From: Eustoma russellianum
Taxonomy: Eukaryota; Streptophyta; Magnoliopsida; Gentianales; Gentianaceae
NCBI GenBank assembly: GCA_036186865.1
Contig: AP025045.1
Location: 16,459,669-16,523,668 of the forward strand
DNA length: 64,000 bases
Reading direction: 5' to 3'
Shown here: one piece after another, positions 1-11,985 of the stretch
Layout of the letters: each line of letters starts with the position of its first letter
Position numbering within the stretch: position 1 is the first letter of the stretch
Notes under the pieces: generated by a model
Told to the model about the DNA's origin: nothing
What the model saw: the letters and a program-made list of their open reading frames with translations, nothing else
Database searches by the model: none
Made by a program: the position numbers and the translations under genes

Positions 1-1163
1 TTCAAAGGCATTACAAGACAATTCAAATCAGATTTGGGAGGCTCCTCTCAACCTTCTAGGCGCCCCAAATGACTATAAAAAGGGCAAGAGATGATCAACA
101 CAATACAAGAACAACAAGTGCAAAATTCTATTTAGTGTTTGCAAGACTTCACTTCATTTTCCATATTCATCTCTTGTATATACCCAAAGCCTATCATACT
201 TACATGTCATATTCAGTATAGGCTTCATACACATCACCCAAATAAGATTCATTGGTGTACAAGGTTGATCAAGGTGTGATCAAACCTTCATTTGGTGAGG
301 TGGTGCTGATTGGTGATTCTTTGGTGTTGTTCTTTGTGTAGAACATTGTAAAAGGGTTTGGATTGAAGGAGTTGGTGTATAACTCTATCCACCCTTATTC
401 TAAGGTGACTTTGGTGACTAGTGAAAACCAAGGAAGGTGTCCTTGAAGACTGGAGTAGGTCACGTTGGCCGAACCAGTATAAAATTCTTGGTGTTCTTAC
501 TTTCAGTATTTTTACTCTCAGTTTCTGTTTTTGCATCATATTTATGATCTCGGTAAAAATAGAAAATAATTTTCAAAAATCATAAAAATTTTCAGAAACA
601 TAGCCTTGTGTGTTAGGGTTCATTTCCCACTGATTTTATTAAATTTGGATAAGTATAAGTCATCCAAACGTTCATAGTTCTGAGACTAGTGCAAATCTAT
701 TTTTCAGATTGACAGAGGTTGAGAACATCAACTTGGTTGACATACTTCCCAAAGGAATTTTTAAAAACTGTTTTAACTGAGTATACTAAACATCCTAAGG
801 GTCATCTCATAAAAGTTTCAGGTCATTTGGAGTTGTCACCAAACAGGAATAAGTTTTTCATTTTAAGGTACAGGTTCTGTCCAAACTGACACAGTCAGAT
901 CACGTACCATATTTGAGTGACTTAACTTTTGAGTTTTAATCTGAAACTTTTATGACACCTTCATAACACCTGAGAGTACATTGTGTCAAAATTTCACTAT
1001 TTTTGGAGGTCTACAACCCAGTCAACAAAGTGTTTAAAAAGGGGTCCTGAAAGCAGTCTTTGTTTTCAGAATTGAGTAATTGGTCCTTAAAATTTTTATA
1101 AACCAATTTTTTCCGCACTCACTATTCAACCCCCCCTTCTAGTGGTGCTATACAGGTCCAACA
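1..1163 (+). mobile_element. 3' part of a Sirevirus-type LTR (copy D)
   Basis: The sequence is the right-hand end of the same LTR family seen at 25004-28039 and 56840-59517. Shared landmarks are the gatcaaggtgtgatcaa block near 270, the cttgaagactggagtagg block near 443, and the terminal stretch with the C-run and ggtgctataca, ending in CA at 1163. The right neighbour (from 1164) is LTR sequence of the same family in the opposite orientation. Copy D therefore inserted into the 3' LTR of element A. The left end, and so the TSD and solo or full-length status, lies outside the window. Confidence 0.85.
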
Positions 1164-1499
1164 GGAAGAAGAAGACTTTCCATTCTTCAATTTGTTGCCT
1201 TTGTGCCTTTTCCAAGTATGGCATGAACTACTTAGTTCATTTAACTAAGTACTTCACTTAATGAACTAGTTTAGTTCATTAATGGTGGCACCTGAAAATA
1301 GTTCAAACACAACAAATGTTTGCCATTTCATGTAAGCTTTAAAGCTTCATGGCTCGTTAACCGACAACATTATATATGAACTATATAAGGCAGGTTTCAT
1401 GCAAAAACGTGTCAAGTCATAAAACGTGTCATGCATTTCTTTAGCACACGTTATTTAAATCATGCATTTTGTAATCACTCAAACCCCTTTTTCTCTGCA
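1164..1499 (-). repeat. Partial 3' LTR of element A
   Basis: It is nearly identical by eye to 19261-19587, the matching part of the 5' LTR. Both share the gaagaagaagactttcc block, the taatgaactagtttagttcatta palindrome region and the tatataaggcaggttt block. The LTR starts (minus strand) with TGCAGAG at 1499. The remainder was displaced by copy D at 1163/1164. Confidence 0.85.
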
Positions 1500-1680
1500 A
1501 TCTCCCCCTTTTTATGATTTACAAAATAACCTTAGTTCATGATTTAAATTTTGTTGCTCCCCCTCCAATCATGCACAAATTCAAATTTTGAATTTCAAAT
1601 TTTGAATTTTCTCCCCCTTGATTTGTGCAATCAATCTCTCTCTCCCCCCTAAATCATGCATTCTCTCCCCCTTTATTTTG
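1500..1680 (-). promoter_or_regulatory. Multiple polypurine tracts (mPPT) of element A
   Basis: On the minus strand there are at least five G-rich purine runs, seen on the plus strand as ctccccc near 1501, 1558, 1611, 1640 and 1667. They sit between the RNase H stop codon and the LTR. The tract touching the LTR should be the main plus-strand primer. Serial PPT-like tracts at this place are a known Sirevirus feature. Confidence 0.75.
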
Positions 1681-1720
1681 GAAAGACAATCAAATGTGCA
1701 TGTAAATATGGAAAGAGATA

Positions 1721-2187
1721 TCAAATCAAATCAGCAGAAATCATGCCTAATTGAGAACGAAGATTTTCATACGTGGCCTGATTTAGTGCCTTAGTGAAAA
1801 TATCTGCTACTTGTGCCTCTGTGCGTACGTGATCTATGATAATATCACCATTGTTTACGTGATCATGAAGGAAGTGATAGCGTACTTCTATATGCTTGGA
1901 CTTAGAGTGTAGCACGGGGTTCTTAGATAAGTTGATGGCGCTCATACTATCACAATATATAGGAATACGATTTACCGTGATACCGAAATCAGAAAGTTGT
2001 TGGTTTAACCATAGTAATTGTGTACAACAAAGACTAAGTGCCATGTATTCAGCTTCGGTAGTGGATAAGGCTACACTTGCTTACTTTTTAGAAAACCTTG
2101 AAATAAGTGAATTTCCTATAAATTGACAAGTGCCACTCGTGCTTTTCTTATCTATTTTACATCCACCATAATCTGCGTCAGTATAGG
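1721..2187 (-). pseudogene. Element A RNase H, C-terminal part
   Basis: This encodes the copia RNase H end, which removes the RNA strand during reverse transcription. On the minus strand it has the KSTSGTCQF region (degenerate), ALSLCCTQLLWL, PIYCDSMSAINLS with the catalytic-type Asp, HIEVRYHFL and the tail QVADIFTKAL, with a stop at 1721. Its N-terminal half lies at 11986-12120, across nested element I. Removing I and one target repeat restores a continuous reading frame ending HVY, then TDADYGG. The interval also has a disturbance near 2080-2110, where lysine-rich residues run out of frame. It is not functional in this form. Confidence 0.85.
2183..2187. repeat. Left target-site duplication of element I
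   Basis: ATAGG at 2183-2187 matches ATAGA at 11986-11990 with one mismatch. Both lie directly against the TG...CA ends of element I. The RNase H reading frame of A is restored when the insert and one copy are removed. Confidence 0.8.
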
Positions 2188-4139
2188 TGTTGTACCCCAA
2201 CCACCATGTACTTGAAACTATGATTAAGTGACGGAATGAAGCGATGATTTCTTTAAGCGCGTGTTACTTAAGCTAACTTAAGCCTCTTTACGTAGATACT
2301 ATTGAGATGATACTAAATAATTAAATAAGGGGACTTCAAGAAAGTGATACATGAAATATAGAGTTATATGAACAATAACCACCAATGTGTAGGTATGTGC
2401 GTATATGATGTATATGTGTGTATATATATATATATAATGTACATACAGGCGTGTATACGTATGTATATATATGCGGATACATGTACACTAATATGACATG
2501 CACATTGTCATATTAAAAAAAAATGACATGCACATTGTACATCCTATTATATATACATACATATGCTAATCTTGAAAAATAATAAAATAAACAAAACAAT
2601 ATGACACATGAATTAAAGAAAAATACAAGAAAAATCAAAATTGCCCCAAGAACCCCCCATATTCGGTCAAGACCCTCTCAAGGGATCTAGAACCCTCCAC
2701 AAATTAACCTAAATTAACCAAATAATATTAAATACCAAAATCAACAAACATGCAAATAATGAACTAGTAAAATAAAAGAAAAGAAGACATGCATGCAAGA
2801 AAGAAATGATAAAAAAATGAAAGCATGCAAACATGCCCTTACACAACTACAAACCCAACACCCTTTTCTCAACTTTTCACAAAGCATTGTCCCTCCATTT
2901 GACTCCCCCACTGCCAGCTGCCTCCCCATTATTCCCCCCAACATATTTTATTTTAGCCACTACAAGCTCATTTCAAACCATCTTGGAAATCCTCTCAAGC
3001 AAAGCCTAGTAAAACTTAGCAAAATTTCCACCCTTCCATCACCAAGAAAACTTTCGGCCCCTCCCTTCTTTAAGGCTAGAAGTCCTCAATCAAGCTTCAT
3101 CTTCAAGACTCAAGAGACATCTAGGTAAGTCTTGTTCCAAACTTCCTTAAGTGAATTCTTATTTAGTGAAGAATGAAGCTCACATGAACTCCTCCTCTCC
3201 ATGCCAAAACCGTGGGTTCCATGGCTCAAATTAGGTGAAAGCCATCAACTTTCATAGGAGGTGACATCTTGAAGTGCTTGAATCTCCATTCCAAGCTCAT
3301 TTTGGTAAGATGCTCTAGCCTCAAATATATCCTATTTCATCTATTGAATAAAGACTAATCTTTTCCTTCCATTTCCCCCTTAAACCGTATGTTCAAAGAA
3401 GGAGGAGAACGATTTCAAATCAACTCACTCCATAACCAAGCAAAGACAAGAGCTTTAGCTTGAAGAGGCAAGTATACAATGATCTCTCATGATTTACTTA
3501 AAGAGTTAGTGACTTGAATGACTAGAGGTTCTTAAGATTTGATCTTTAGTTGAATATCCTAAGTTTGAGATTATATCTTAGAGATTTCTTAAGAACAACG
3601 CATTGCATGTGGCTTATTCTCTCAAAGATGGAATCTTTTATTTCATGCATTAAGATTCAAGGCTATTTTAAGATTATTTAAGTTGCAACTAAGTGATTCT
3701 AAGCAAGATTGATGCTTGTTTGAAACTTGGAAGATTTATGGAAAGGCATGCATATGTAAAATAGGAGCTTTATGAAGTTGTTGGTAAGATTAGCTTGAGA
3801 TGAATCTTGAATGTGAATGCATGCTTGAATATGTGTTGAAAAATGTGGTTAAGGCACCCCCTAGGTTCGGCCTAAAAGAGGGAAGAGGAGGAGAATCTTG
3901 TCCTTGAGGATAAACACTTGTTTGGTGCATATATATGATACTTACTTGTTACTATCTACAAACTGATTTATTTGATGAAAAGGTGACCTTACAATGAGCA
4001 TGCAAACTGGACATTTATGTTACAATGGAGGGTAAGTGGTAATTAATCATATATTTCATAAAAACAAGATGAATGATGAACATTTGACTTGACTAGAAGA
4101 ACAAATGGCAAACCACTGGAACTGGACTGAATGAAGTGA

Positions 4140-5010
4140 CATTTTCAACGACCTGAGAACTAAACTTGCAGACCTTTAATGAAGCTAATTTTTGTCACAA
4201 ATTTAGCCATATGAATGTAGCACAAGTGAGAGTTAGAATTTCGTTAAAATAAGCTAAGGATTATTTTTAAGCAATTACGCGGTAAAACTACTCCAGTAGG
4301 AAATTCTGGAGCTGGGCAGAATTGACCACTGAATTCAAAAAATTAAAAGAGGACCTTGTGGACCTTAAATAAATCTGGTTTTTGGCACAGAGATAGCCCC
4401 ATGTGTATGGAAGAGCTGAGAGTTAGAATTTTGGTAAAATAAGTTATGGGTAATTTTTAATAAAATAATTGGTGAGAGTGCTCAGCCTGTAAATTCTGGA
4501 ATATGACAGAATGGTGTAACGTTTTGAATGGCTTGAAAAGAGATCCTGTAGATGTTCAATAAAGCTGATTTTCGATGTAGGGACAGCCTTGTGTGTGTAG
4601 AAAATGTGAAAGTTGGCATTTTGGTAAAAGGAGTTGTGGAATATTTTTAATAAAATAATTGGTAAAGCTGCTCAGGCTGGCAAGCCTGGAACTGAGCATA
4701 ACAGAACATCTTTTTGATTGACTCGAAAAAGGCCCTTGTAGAGGACCAATAAAGCTGATTTTTGGCATGGTAATAATCCTATGAGTTTATTGAACAAATC
4801 AGCTGGAATTTTGGTAAAATGAGTTTTGGATTATTTTTAATGAATTAATTACTAAAACTGCTCAACTGAAATCACTGGAACCAAGCTGGAATTAAGTAAC
4901 GGTTTACTGGACTCAGAAATAGGACTTAGAGATATGCAAATGGACTAAATGTCGGTAGGATACTAGTCCACATGTTTATGACTTGGGCGAGTTGGAATTT
5001 CTAGAAAACG
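4140..5010 (+). repeat. 190-bp-phased diverged tandem array in the 5' LTR of I
   Basis: A recurring landmark, aa(g/t)ctgatttttggca in several variants, starts at 4182, 4372, 4562 and 4752, with a diverged fifth at 4942. The spacing is exactly 190 bp each time. Each unit continues with a (g)ttggaattttggtaaaataagtt segment, a tatttttaataaaataattggta segment and a ctgctcaggctg...ctggaa segment. The units are clearly homologous but strongly diverged, so the array is older than the LTR pair. Confidence 0.8.
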
Positions 5011-5540
5011 AATTACGGATGCGCCGCAATGAAATTTTTAGTAAAATGGGTCAGGTCAGTTTCAACACTTAAACCGTTTCAGGAAAATAATTAAATGAGC
5101 CCTTATGGTTATCAATTTAATCCGAAAATTTTATGACAAATCCTCAAGACACAAAGGAATATGTCACGAAAGTTAGTTAGGTTAACCCTAACGTTTTGGA
5201 GGGTAATCACGGAAGCAAAGTCGATGTACTAAAGCTGAAATTTAGGCTGAACAAGGAAATACATTAAATGGGGTTAATTTATCTGCTTATGAGTATGACA
5301 TAGGAACTTAGGGGTTCCCTAAGTCCGAACCATGCAGGTTAATATGTTATTTCACGCCATGACTTGCATTGCATATCACTGCATGCATCATGTATGATCA
5401 TGAAACCGATTTTATGGATTCTACTTATGCAAGCAAGTTTTAAAAGCGACTATGTTTTTGTTATGCATGAAAATTTTACGGTCCCATGTTTTAAAAAGCT
5501 TCATGATTCCTTTGCCGGCCAAGCATGTGACTAACCCGAC

Positions 5541-5709
5541 TCCAGACCCGGGGTTAATTGGTCTGTTGACATGATATGTTCTGGACCCGTTCAGATCTGG
5601 GGTTAATTGATCTGATATCTGTTCTGGACCCGCTCAGATCTGGGGTTAATTGATCTGATATCTGTTCTGGACCCGCTCAGATCCGGGGTTAATTGATCTG
5701 ACACTCTGT
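5541..5709 (+). repeat. 43-bp tandem array in the 5' LTR of I
   Basis: Units beginning ctggacccg(t/c)tcagatc and containing ggggttaattgatctgat start at 5581, 5624 and 5667, a period of 43 bp. A diverged lead unit lies at about 5541. The 3' LTR has four such units. Confidence 0.85.
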
Positions 5710-6402
5710 TTTTATGACACGTTATTTTATGGGACCAAATTGATGTTTTGACATGACATGACATCATGCATTGCATATTGCATAACTCATGATCACGCTA
5801 ACATGTTGTATGATACAGTTAAGGACTTAATACGCTAATAGTGGTTAGCAGTATCTAGAATTATGCTTAGGATATACCGTCAGTTGACTTCAGAACTTAA
5901 GACAGGTATGAGTTATTACTTAAAGTTTTCACGTTACTACATTCATGTTATAATTCTTTATGTATTTCATGGTCGTTTATTGTATTCTTGCTGGGTGATT
6001 TTTATCACTCACACTTTATTTTTCCCCCATATAATGCCAAGATAGAATGGATCGAGGATGAGCCGAGGGTACCATATCCATAGGCGAGGATATGTGAAGG
6101 GAGCTAAGCTTAAGGACTTTTGTGCTGCTGAGATGTTTGTATTATGACTATGTTTGAACTCTGTGGAATTTGACCATGACGTTTTGTGAGACTGCTATTT
6201 TGGGGACTTAGTTATTTCGTAATGCATGTTTAATTGAAAAGTTTTAATTCTGCCTAAATTTTACTACCATGTTAAATGTTAGCATGGGAGTCCATGGCTT
6301 ATGTTATGGATTTTCGCATGTTATGCACGACGGTTTGTACTCTCCTTAGTGAAGTACGGCGGGTGCACCGTATCCGGACGACGCCGGGTGCGGGGCGCTA
6401 CA

Positions 6403-7762
6403 GGTGGTATCAGAGCCGAGGCTACAGATTCGGGCAGAATATAGAACTAAGTTATGATCATGGTCAACTAAGTTATGATCGTAGTCAACTAAGTTTGATC
6501 TTAGATCTAAGTCATGATCCTAGATGAGAGTTGACCTTAGACTAGGATGACTTAGACTGGAAATTAGGGTTTTGACCGGATGATAAAACCCTAGTCGATG
6601 GCCATCTATGGAATGTAATCATGCCTGCTTGCAAGACCTTAAGATCGTATCTGGATTACAAATTAAATTCTGTCGCTACTCTGAATATCTATGCCTTAAG
6701 TGAGACTCCGACACTTCGTAGTGCGGATGGCACCACAATTCAGTAAAATGATATCATCACTATCGCCCCAGTAGGCAGTAAACTTTACTAGCAATAGTTA
6801 GTAAGAACACGTATTCCAAGGTTTGGCAAGTAATTTAGTTCATAATAGGCAGAAAGATGGTTAAGTAAAGTTGAAGATAACTTCATGACGATATAGATAC
6901 CGAATAGGATTAAAAAAAATAGTACAGAATATCTGACTGTTTTTGAACAAGTAAGGAGTCAACCAAAAACACTAACCTAGACCAAAAGAGTGCTTGATGC
7001 AGAAATCCCTGAAACATCAAAACCCGTAACAGGTACGCCCAACTGCTTAATTTAAATCTGAAGTACCTATGTTCTAGTATGTCTTCTAGCCAGGTATAAA
7101 CGGTCATTGGCGCGATGTGATAGAGAACCTTAGGATGATTTGAAATGTCATAAAGGGAACATAAGTTTCAAAGGAGAACCCACAACTTCTAGTTCGATTC
7201 TATGAAATGATCGCAAAAGGGGTAAAAGTTAGTACGTAATAAGGCAATCAGGAAGACCGATGAATACGGGACATACCTTATGAAGAGCTTGGTATGTGTA
7301 CCTTATGGGAATTATCCCGAGTGTCTTTGGAAGCTATTTCGTAAATAGGATGACCATTACATGATCACTGAAAAGATGTTTATAGAAAAGAGCTAATGGT
7401 CTATACCCCGGAGTTAATGATCTCTGCCAAGTTGTTCATTTTTAAAAGGAAATTATAAGCCTGCTATGATCATGATTACACGGAATGGATTTAATTATCA
7501 AGTACATAGTATCAATGTTGCGAGTGCTTGATATGGGATAGGTTACGATAACACCTTTTGAGAATTATGATAAGTTCTGATGAGACCTCTAAGATGAATG
7601 GAACAAAGCAGTTCTAAGGAAACTAAATAGACGCTTTATGCGATCTTATTTACCTAAAGAAGAAGCCACATGGAAAACAGAAGACAACGTGAGAAGTAGA
7701 CGCCTCATCTTTTTGACTAGTTCTGAAGTTTTGAGGACGAAACCTACGATAAGGGGGGAGGA
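6403..7762 (+). pseudogene. Internal region of element I with a pol C-terminal remnant
   Basis: The 1.36 kb has no long ORF and no recognisable gag, protease, RT or RNase H. Near its right end (about 7560-7740), translation with stops gives ENYDKF, then VLRKL and EEATWKTED. These fit the integrase C-terminus and chromodomain end of a Tekay/Del-type chromovirus, where the family motif is EEATWE-x-ED. Purine-rich 7751-7762 directly before the LTR is the PPT. The remnant suggests an internal deletion from an autonomous chromovirus. The chromodomain call rests on a short motif. Confidence 0.5.
6405..6416 (+). other. Primer-binding site of element I
   Basis: TGGTATCAGAGC lies 2 bp inside the 5' LTR end. 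It is the standard sequence complementary to the 3' end of plant initiator tRNA-Met. It fixes the element orientation as plus. Confidence 0.9.
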
Positions 7763-10700
7763 TGTTGTACCCCAACCACCATGTACTTGAAACTATGATT
7801 AAGTGACGAAATGAAAGCGATGATTTCTTTAAGCGCGTGTTACTTAAGCTAACTTAAGCCTCTTTATGTAGATACTATTGAGATGATACTAAATAATTAA
7901 ATAAGGGGACTTCAAGAAAGTAATACATGAAATATAGAGTTATATGAACAATAACCACCAATGTGTAGGTATGTGTGTATATGATGTATATGTATATATA
8001 TATATAATGTACATATAGGCGTGTATACGTATGTATATATATGCGGATACATGTACACTAATATGACATGCACATTGTACATCCTATTATATATACATAC
8101 ATATGCTAATCTTGGAAATAATAAAATAAATAAAACAATATGGCACATGAATTAAAGAAAAGTACAAGAAAAATCAAAATTGCCCCAAGAACCCCCCATA
8201 TTCGGTCAAGACCCTCTCAAGGGATCTAGAACCCTCCACAAATTAACCTAAATTAACCAAATAATATTAAATACCAAAATCAACCAACATGCAAATAATG
8301 AACTAGTAAAATAAAAGAAAAGAAGACATGCATGCAAGAAAGAAATGATAAAAAAATGAAAGCATGCAAACATGCCCTTACACAACTACAAACCCAACAC
8401 CCTTTTCTCAACTTTTCACAAAGCATTGTCCCTCCATTTGACTCCTCCACCGTCAGCTGCCTCCCCATTATTCCCCCCCAACATATTTTATTTTAGCCAC
8501 TACAAGCTCATTTCAAACCATCTTGGAAATCCTCTCAAGCAAAGCCTAGTAAAACTTAGCAAAATTTCCACCCTTCCATCACCAAGAAAACTTTCGGCCC
8601 CTCCCTTCTTGAAGGCTAGAAGTCCTCAATCAAGCTTCATCTTCAAGACTCAAGAGACATCTAGGTAAGTCTTGTTCCAAACTTCCTTAAGTGAATTCTT
8701 ATTTAGTGAAGAATGAAGCTCACATGAACTTCTCCTCTCCATTCCAAAACCGTGGGTTCCATGGCTCAAATAGGTGAAAGCCATCAACTTTCTTAGGAGG
8801 TGACATCTTGAAGTGCTTGAATCTCCATTCCAAGCTCATTTTGGTAAGATGTTCTAGCCTCAAATATATCCTATTTCATCTATTGAATAAAGACTAATCT
8901 TTTCCTTCCACTTCTCCCTTAAACCGTATGTTCAAGGAAGGAGGAGAACGATTTCAAATCAACTCACTCCATAACCAAGCAAAGACAAGAACTTTAGCTT
9001 GAAGAGGCAAGTATACAATGATCTCTCATGATTTACTTAAAGAGTTAGTGACTTGAATGACTAGAGGTTCTTAAGATTTGATCTTTAGTTGAATATCCTA
9101 AGTTTGAGATTATATCTTAGAGATTTCTTAAGAACAATGCATTGCATGTGGCTTATTCTCTCAAAGATGGAATCTTTTATTTCATGCATTAAGATTCAAG
9201 GCTATTTTAAGATGATTTAATTTGCAACTAAGTGATTCTAAGCAAGATTGATGCTTGTTTGAAACTTGGAAGATTTATGGAAAGACATGCATATGTAAAA
9301 TAGGAGCTTTATGAAGTTGTTAGTAAGATTAGCTTGAGATGAATCTTGAATGTGAATGCATGCTTGAATATGTGTTGAAAAATGTGGTTAAGGCACCCCC
9401 TAGGTTCGGCCTAAAAGAGGGAAGAGGAGGAGAATCTTGTCCTTGAGGATAAACACTTGTTTGGTGCATATATGTGATACTTACTTGTTACTATCTACAA
9501 ACTGATTTGTTTGATGAAAAGGTGACCTTACAATGAGCATGCAAACTGGACATTTATGTTACAATGGAGAGTAAGTGGTAATTAATCATATATTTCATAA
9601 GGACAAGATGAATGATGAACATTTGACTTGAGTAGAAGAACAAATGGCAAACCACTGGAACTGGACTGAATGAAGTGACATTTTCAACGACCTGAGAACT
9701 AAACTTTCAGACCTTCAATAAAGCTAATTTTTGCCACAAATTTAGCCTTATGAATGTAGCACAAGTGAGAGTTGGAATTTCGTTAAAATAAGCTAAGGAT
9801 TATTTTTAAGAAATTACGCGGTAAAACTGCTCCAGTAGGAAATTCTGGAGCTGAGCAGAATTGACCACAAAATTCAAAAAATTAAAAGAGGACCTTGTGG
9901 ACATTAAATAAATCTGGTTTTTGGCACAGAGCTAGCCCCATGTGTATAGAAGAGCTGAGAGTTGGAATTGTGGTAAAATAAGTTATGGTTAATTTTTAAT
10001 AAAATAATTGGTAAGACTGCTCAGGCTATAAATTCTGGAACATGACAGAATGGTGTAACGTTTTGAATGGCTTGAAAAGAGATCTTGTAGATGTTCAATA
10101 AAGCTGATTTTCAGTGTGGGGACATCCTTGTATGTGTATAAAATTTTATAGTTGGAATTTTGGTAAAAGGAGTTGTGGAATATTTTTCATAAAATAATTG
10201 GTAAAGCTGCTCAGGCTGGAAAGCCTGGAACTGAGCATGACAGAACATCTTTTTGCTTGACTCGAAAAAGGACCTTGTAGAGGACCAATAAATCTGATAT
10301 TTGGCATGGTAATAATTCTATGAGTGTAGTGAACATGCCAGCTGGAATTTTGGTAAAATAAGTTTTGGATTATTTTTAATGAATTAATTACTAAAACTGC
10401 TCAACTGAAATCACTGGAACCAAGCTGGAATTAAGTAACGGTTTACTGGACTCAGAAATAGAACTTAGAGATATGCAAATGGACTAATTGTCGATAGGAT
10501 ACTAGTTCCACATGTTTATGACTTGGGCGAGTTGGAATTTCTGGAAAACAAATTACGGATGCGCCGCAATTAAATTTTTAGTAAAATGGGTCAGGTCAGT
10601 TTCAGCACTTAAACCGTTTCAGGAAAATAATTAAATGAGCCCTTACGGTTATCAATTTAATCCGAAAATTTTATGACAAATCCTCGAGACACATAGGAAT

Positions 10701-11985
10701 AAGTCACAAAAGTTAGTTAGGTTAACCCTAACGTTTTGGAGGGTAATCACGGACGCAAAGTCGATGTACTAAAGCTAAAATTTAGGCTGAATATGGAAAT
10801 ACATTAAATGGGGTTGATTTATCCGCTTATGAGTATGACATAGGAACTTAGGGATTCCCTATGTCCAAACCATGCAGGTTAATATGTTATTTCACGCCAT
10901 GACTTACATTGCATATCACTGCATGCATCATGTATGATCATGAAACCGATTTTATGGATTCTACTTATGCAAGCAAGTTTTAAAAGCGACTATGTTTTTG
11001 TTATGCATGAAAATTTTACGGTCCCATGTTTTAAAAAGCTCCATGATTCCTTTGCCGGCCAAGCATGTGACTAACCCGAATCCAGACCCGGGGTTAATTG
11101 GTCTGTTGACATGATATGTTCTGGACCCGTTCAGATCCGGGGTTAATTGATCTGATATTTGTTCTGGACCTGCTCAGATCCGGGGTTAATTGATCTGATA
11201 TCTATTCTGGACCCGCTCAGATCCGGGGTTAATTGATCTGATATCTTTTCTGGACCCGCTCAGATCCGGGGTTAATTGATCTGACACTCTGTTTTTACGA
11301 TACGTTATTTTATGGGACCAAATTGATGTTTTGACATGACATGACATCATGCATTGCATATTGCATAACTCATGATCACGCTAACATGGTGTATGATACA
11401 GTTAAGGACTTAATACGCTAATAGTGGTTAGCAGTATCTAGAATTATGCTTAGGATATACCGTCAGTTGACTTCAGAACTTAAGACAGGTATGAGTTATT
11501 ACTTAAAGTTTTCACGTTACTACATTCATGTTATAATTCTTTATGTATTTCATGGTCGTTTATTGTTTTCTTGCTGGGTGATTTTTATCACTCACACTTT
11601 ATTTTTTCCCCAGATAATGCCAAGATAGAATGGATCGAGGATGAGCCGAGGGTACCATATCCATAGGCGAGGAGATGTGAAGGGAGCTAAGCTTAAGGAC
11701 TTTTGTGCTGCTGAGATGTTTGTATTATGACTATGTTTGAACTCTGTGGAATTTGACCATGACGTTTTGTGAGACTGCTATTTTGGGGACTTAGTTATTT
11801 CGTAATGCATGTTTAATTGAAAAGTTTAAATTCTGTCTAAATTTTACTACCATGCTAAATGTTAACATGGGAGTCCATGGCTTATGTTATGGATTTTCGC
11901 ATGTTATGCACGACGCTTTGTACTCTCCTTAGTGAAGTACGGCGGGTGCACCGTATCCAGACGAGGCCGGGTGCGGGGCACTACA
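7763..11985 (+). repeat. 3' LTR of element I
   Basis: It is 4223 bp long with TG...CA ends and is the direct repeat partner of 2188-6402. Its 190-bp phase marks are at 9721, 9911, 10101, 10291 and 10481. The 43-bp array has units at 11121, 11164, 11207 and 11250, one more than the 5' LTR. Confidence 0.9.

Larger units (their letters stand above)
2188..6402 (+). repeat. 5' LTR of element I
   Basis: It has TG...CA ends and is 4215 bp long. It pairs with 7763-11985 almost base for base, apart from scattered substitutions and one repeat-unit copy-number change. It contains a TA-rich microsatellite near 2417-2440, a 190-bp-phased array and a 43-bp array. Short ORFs inside (for example 2793-3128) are not kept in frame in the partner LTR, so I do not call them genes. 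Confidence 0.9.
2188..11985 (+). mobile_element. Element I: non-autonomous long-LTR retrotransposon (chromovirus-derived, LARD-like)
   Basis: Two near-identical direct LTRs of about 4.2 kb (2188-6402 and 7763-11985) flank only 1.36 kb of internal DNA. The LTRs start TGTTGTACCCC and end in a GGGGCGCTACA-type terminus. The internal part begins with a PBS matching initiator tRNA-Met and ends with a purine tract. LTR ends of this style, the PBS spacing and the PPT context (tttgaggacgaaac, then ggggggagga) resemble Tekay/Del chromoviruses. No gag or RT remains, so it must have moved with proteins supplied in trans. LARD-like is the nearest described category. An internally deleted chromovirus is the alternative, and the two are not exclusive. 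Confidence 0.85.

Noticed and set aside
2793..3128. 111-codon ORF in the 5' LTR of element I (and 8372-8668 in the 3' LTR)
   Set aside because: The two LTR copies disagree in frame and start over the first part, the sequence is low-complexity Ser/Pro/Lys, and no known domain is visible. It is a chance ORF in an LTR.
6276..6527. 83-codon ORF over the LTR/PBS boundary of element I
   Set aside because: It spans the LTR end and the PBS, which are cis signals, and includes the tandem aactaagttatgatc-type repeat. There is no protein evidence.
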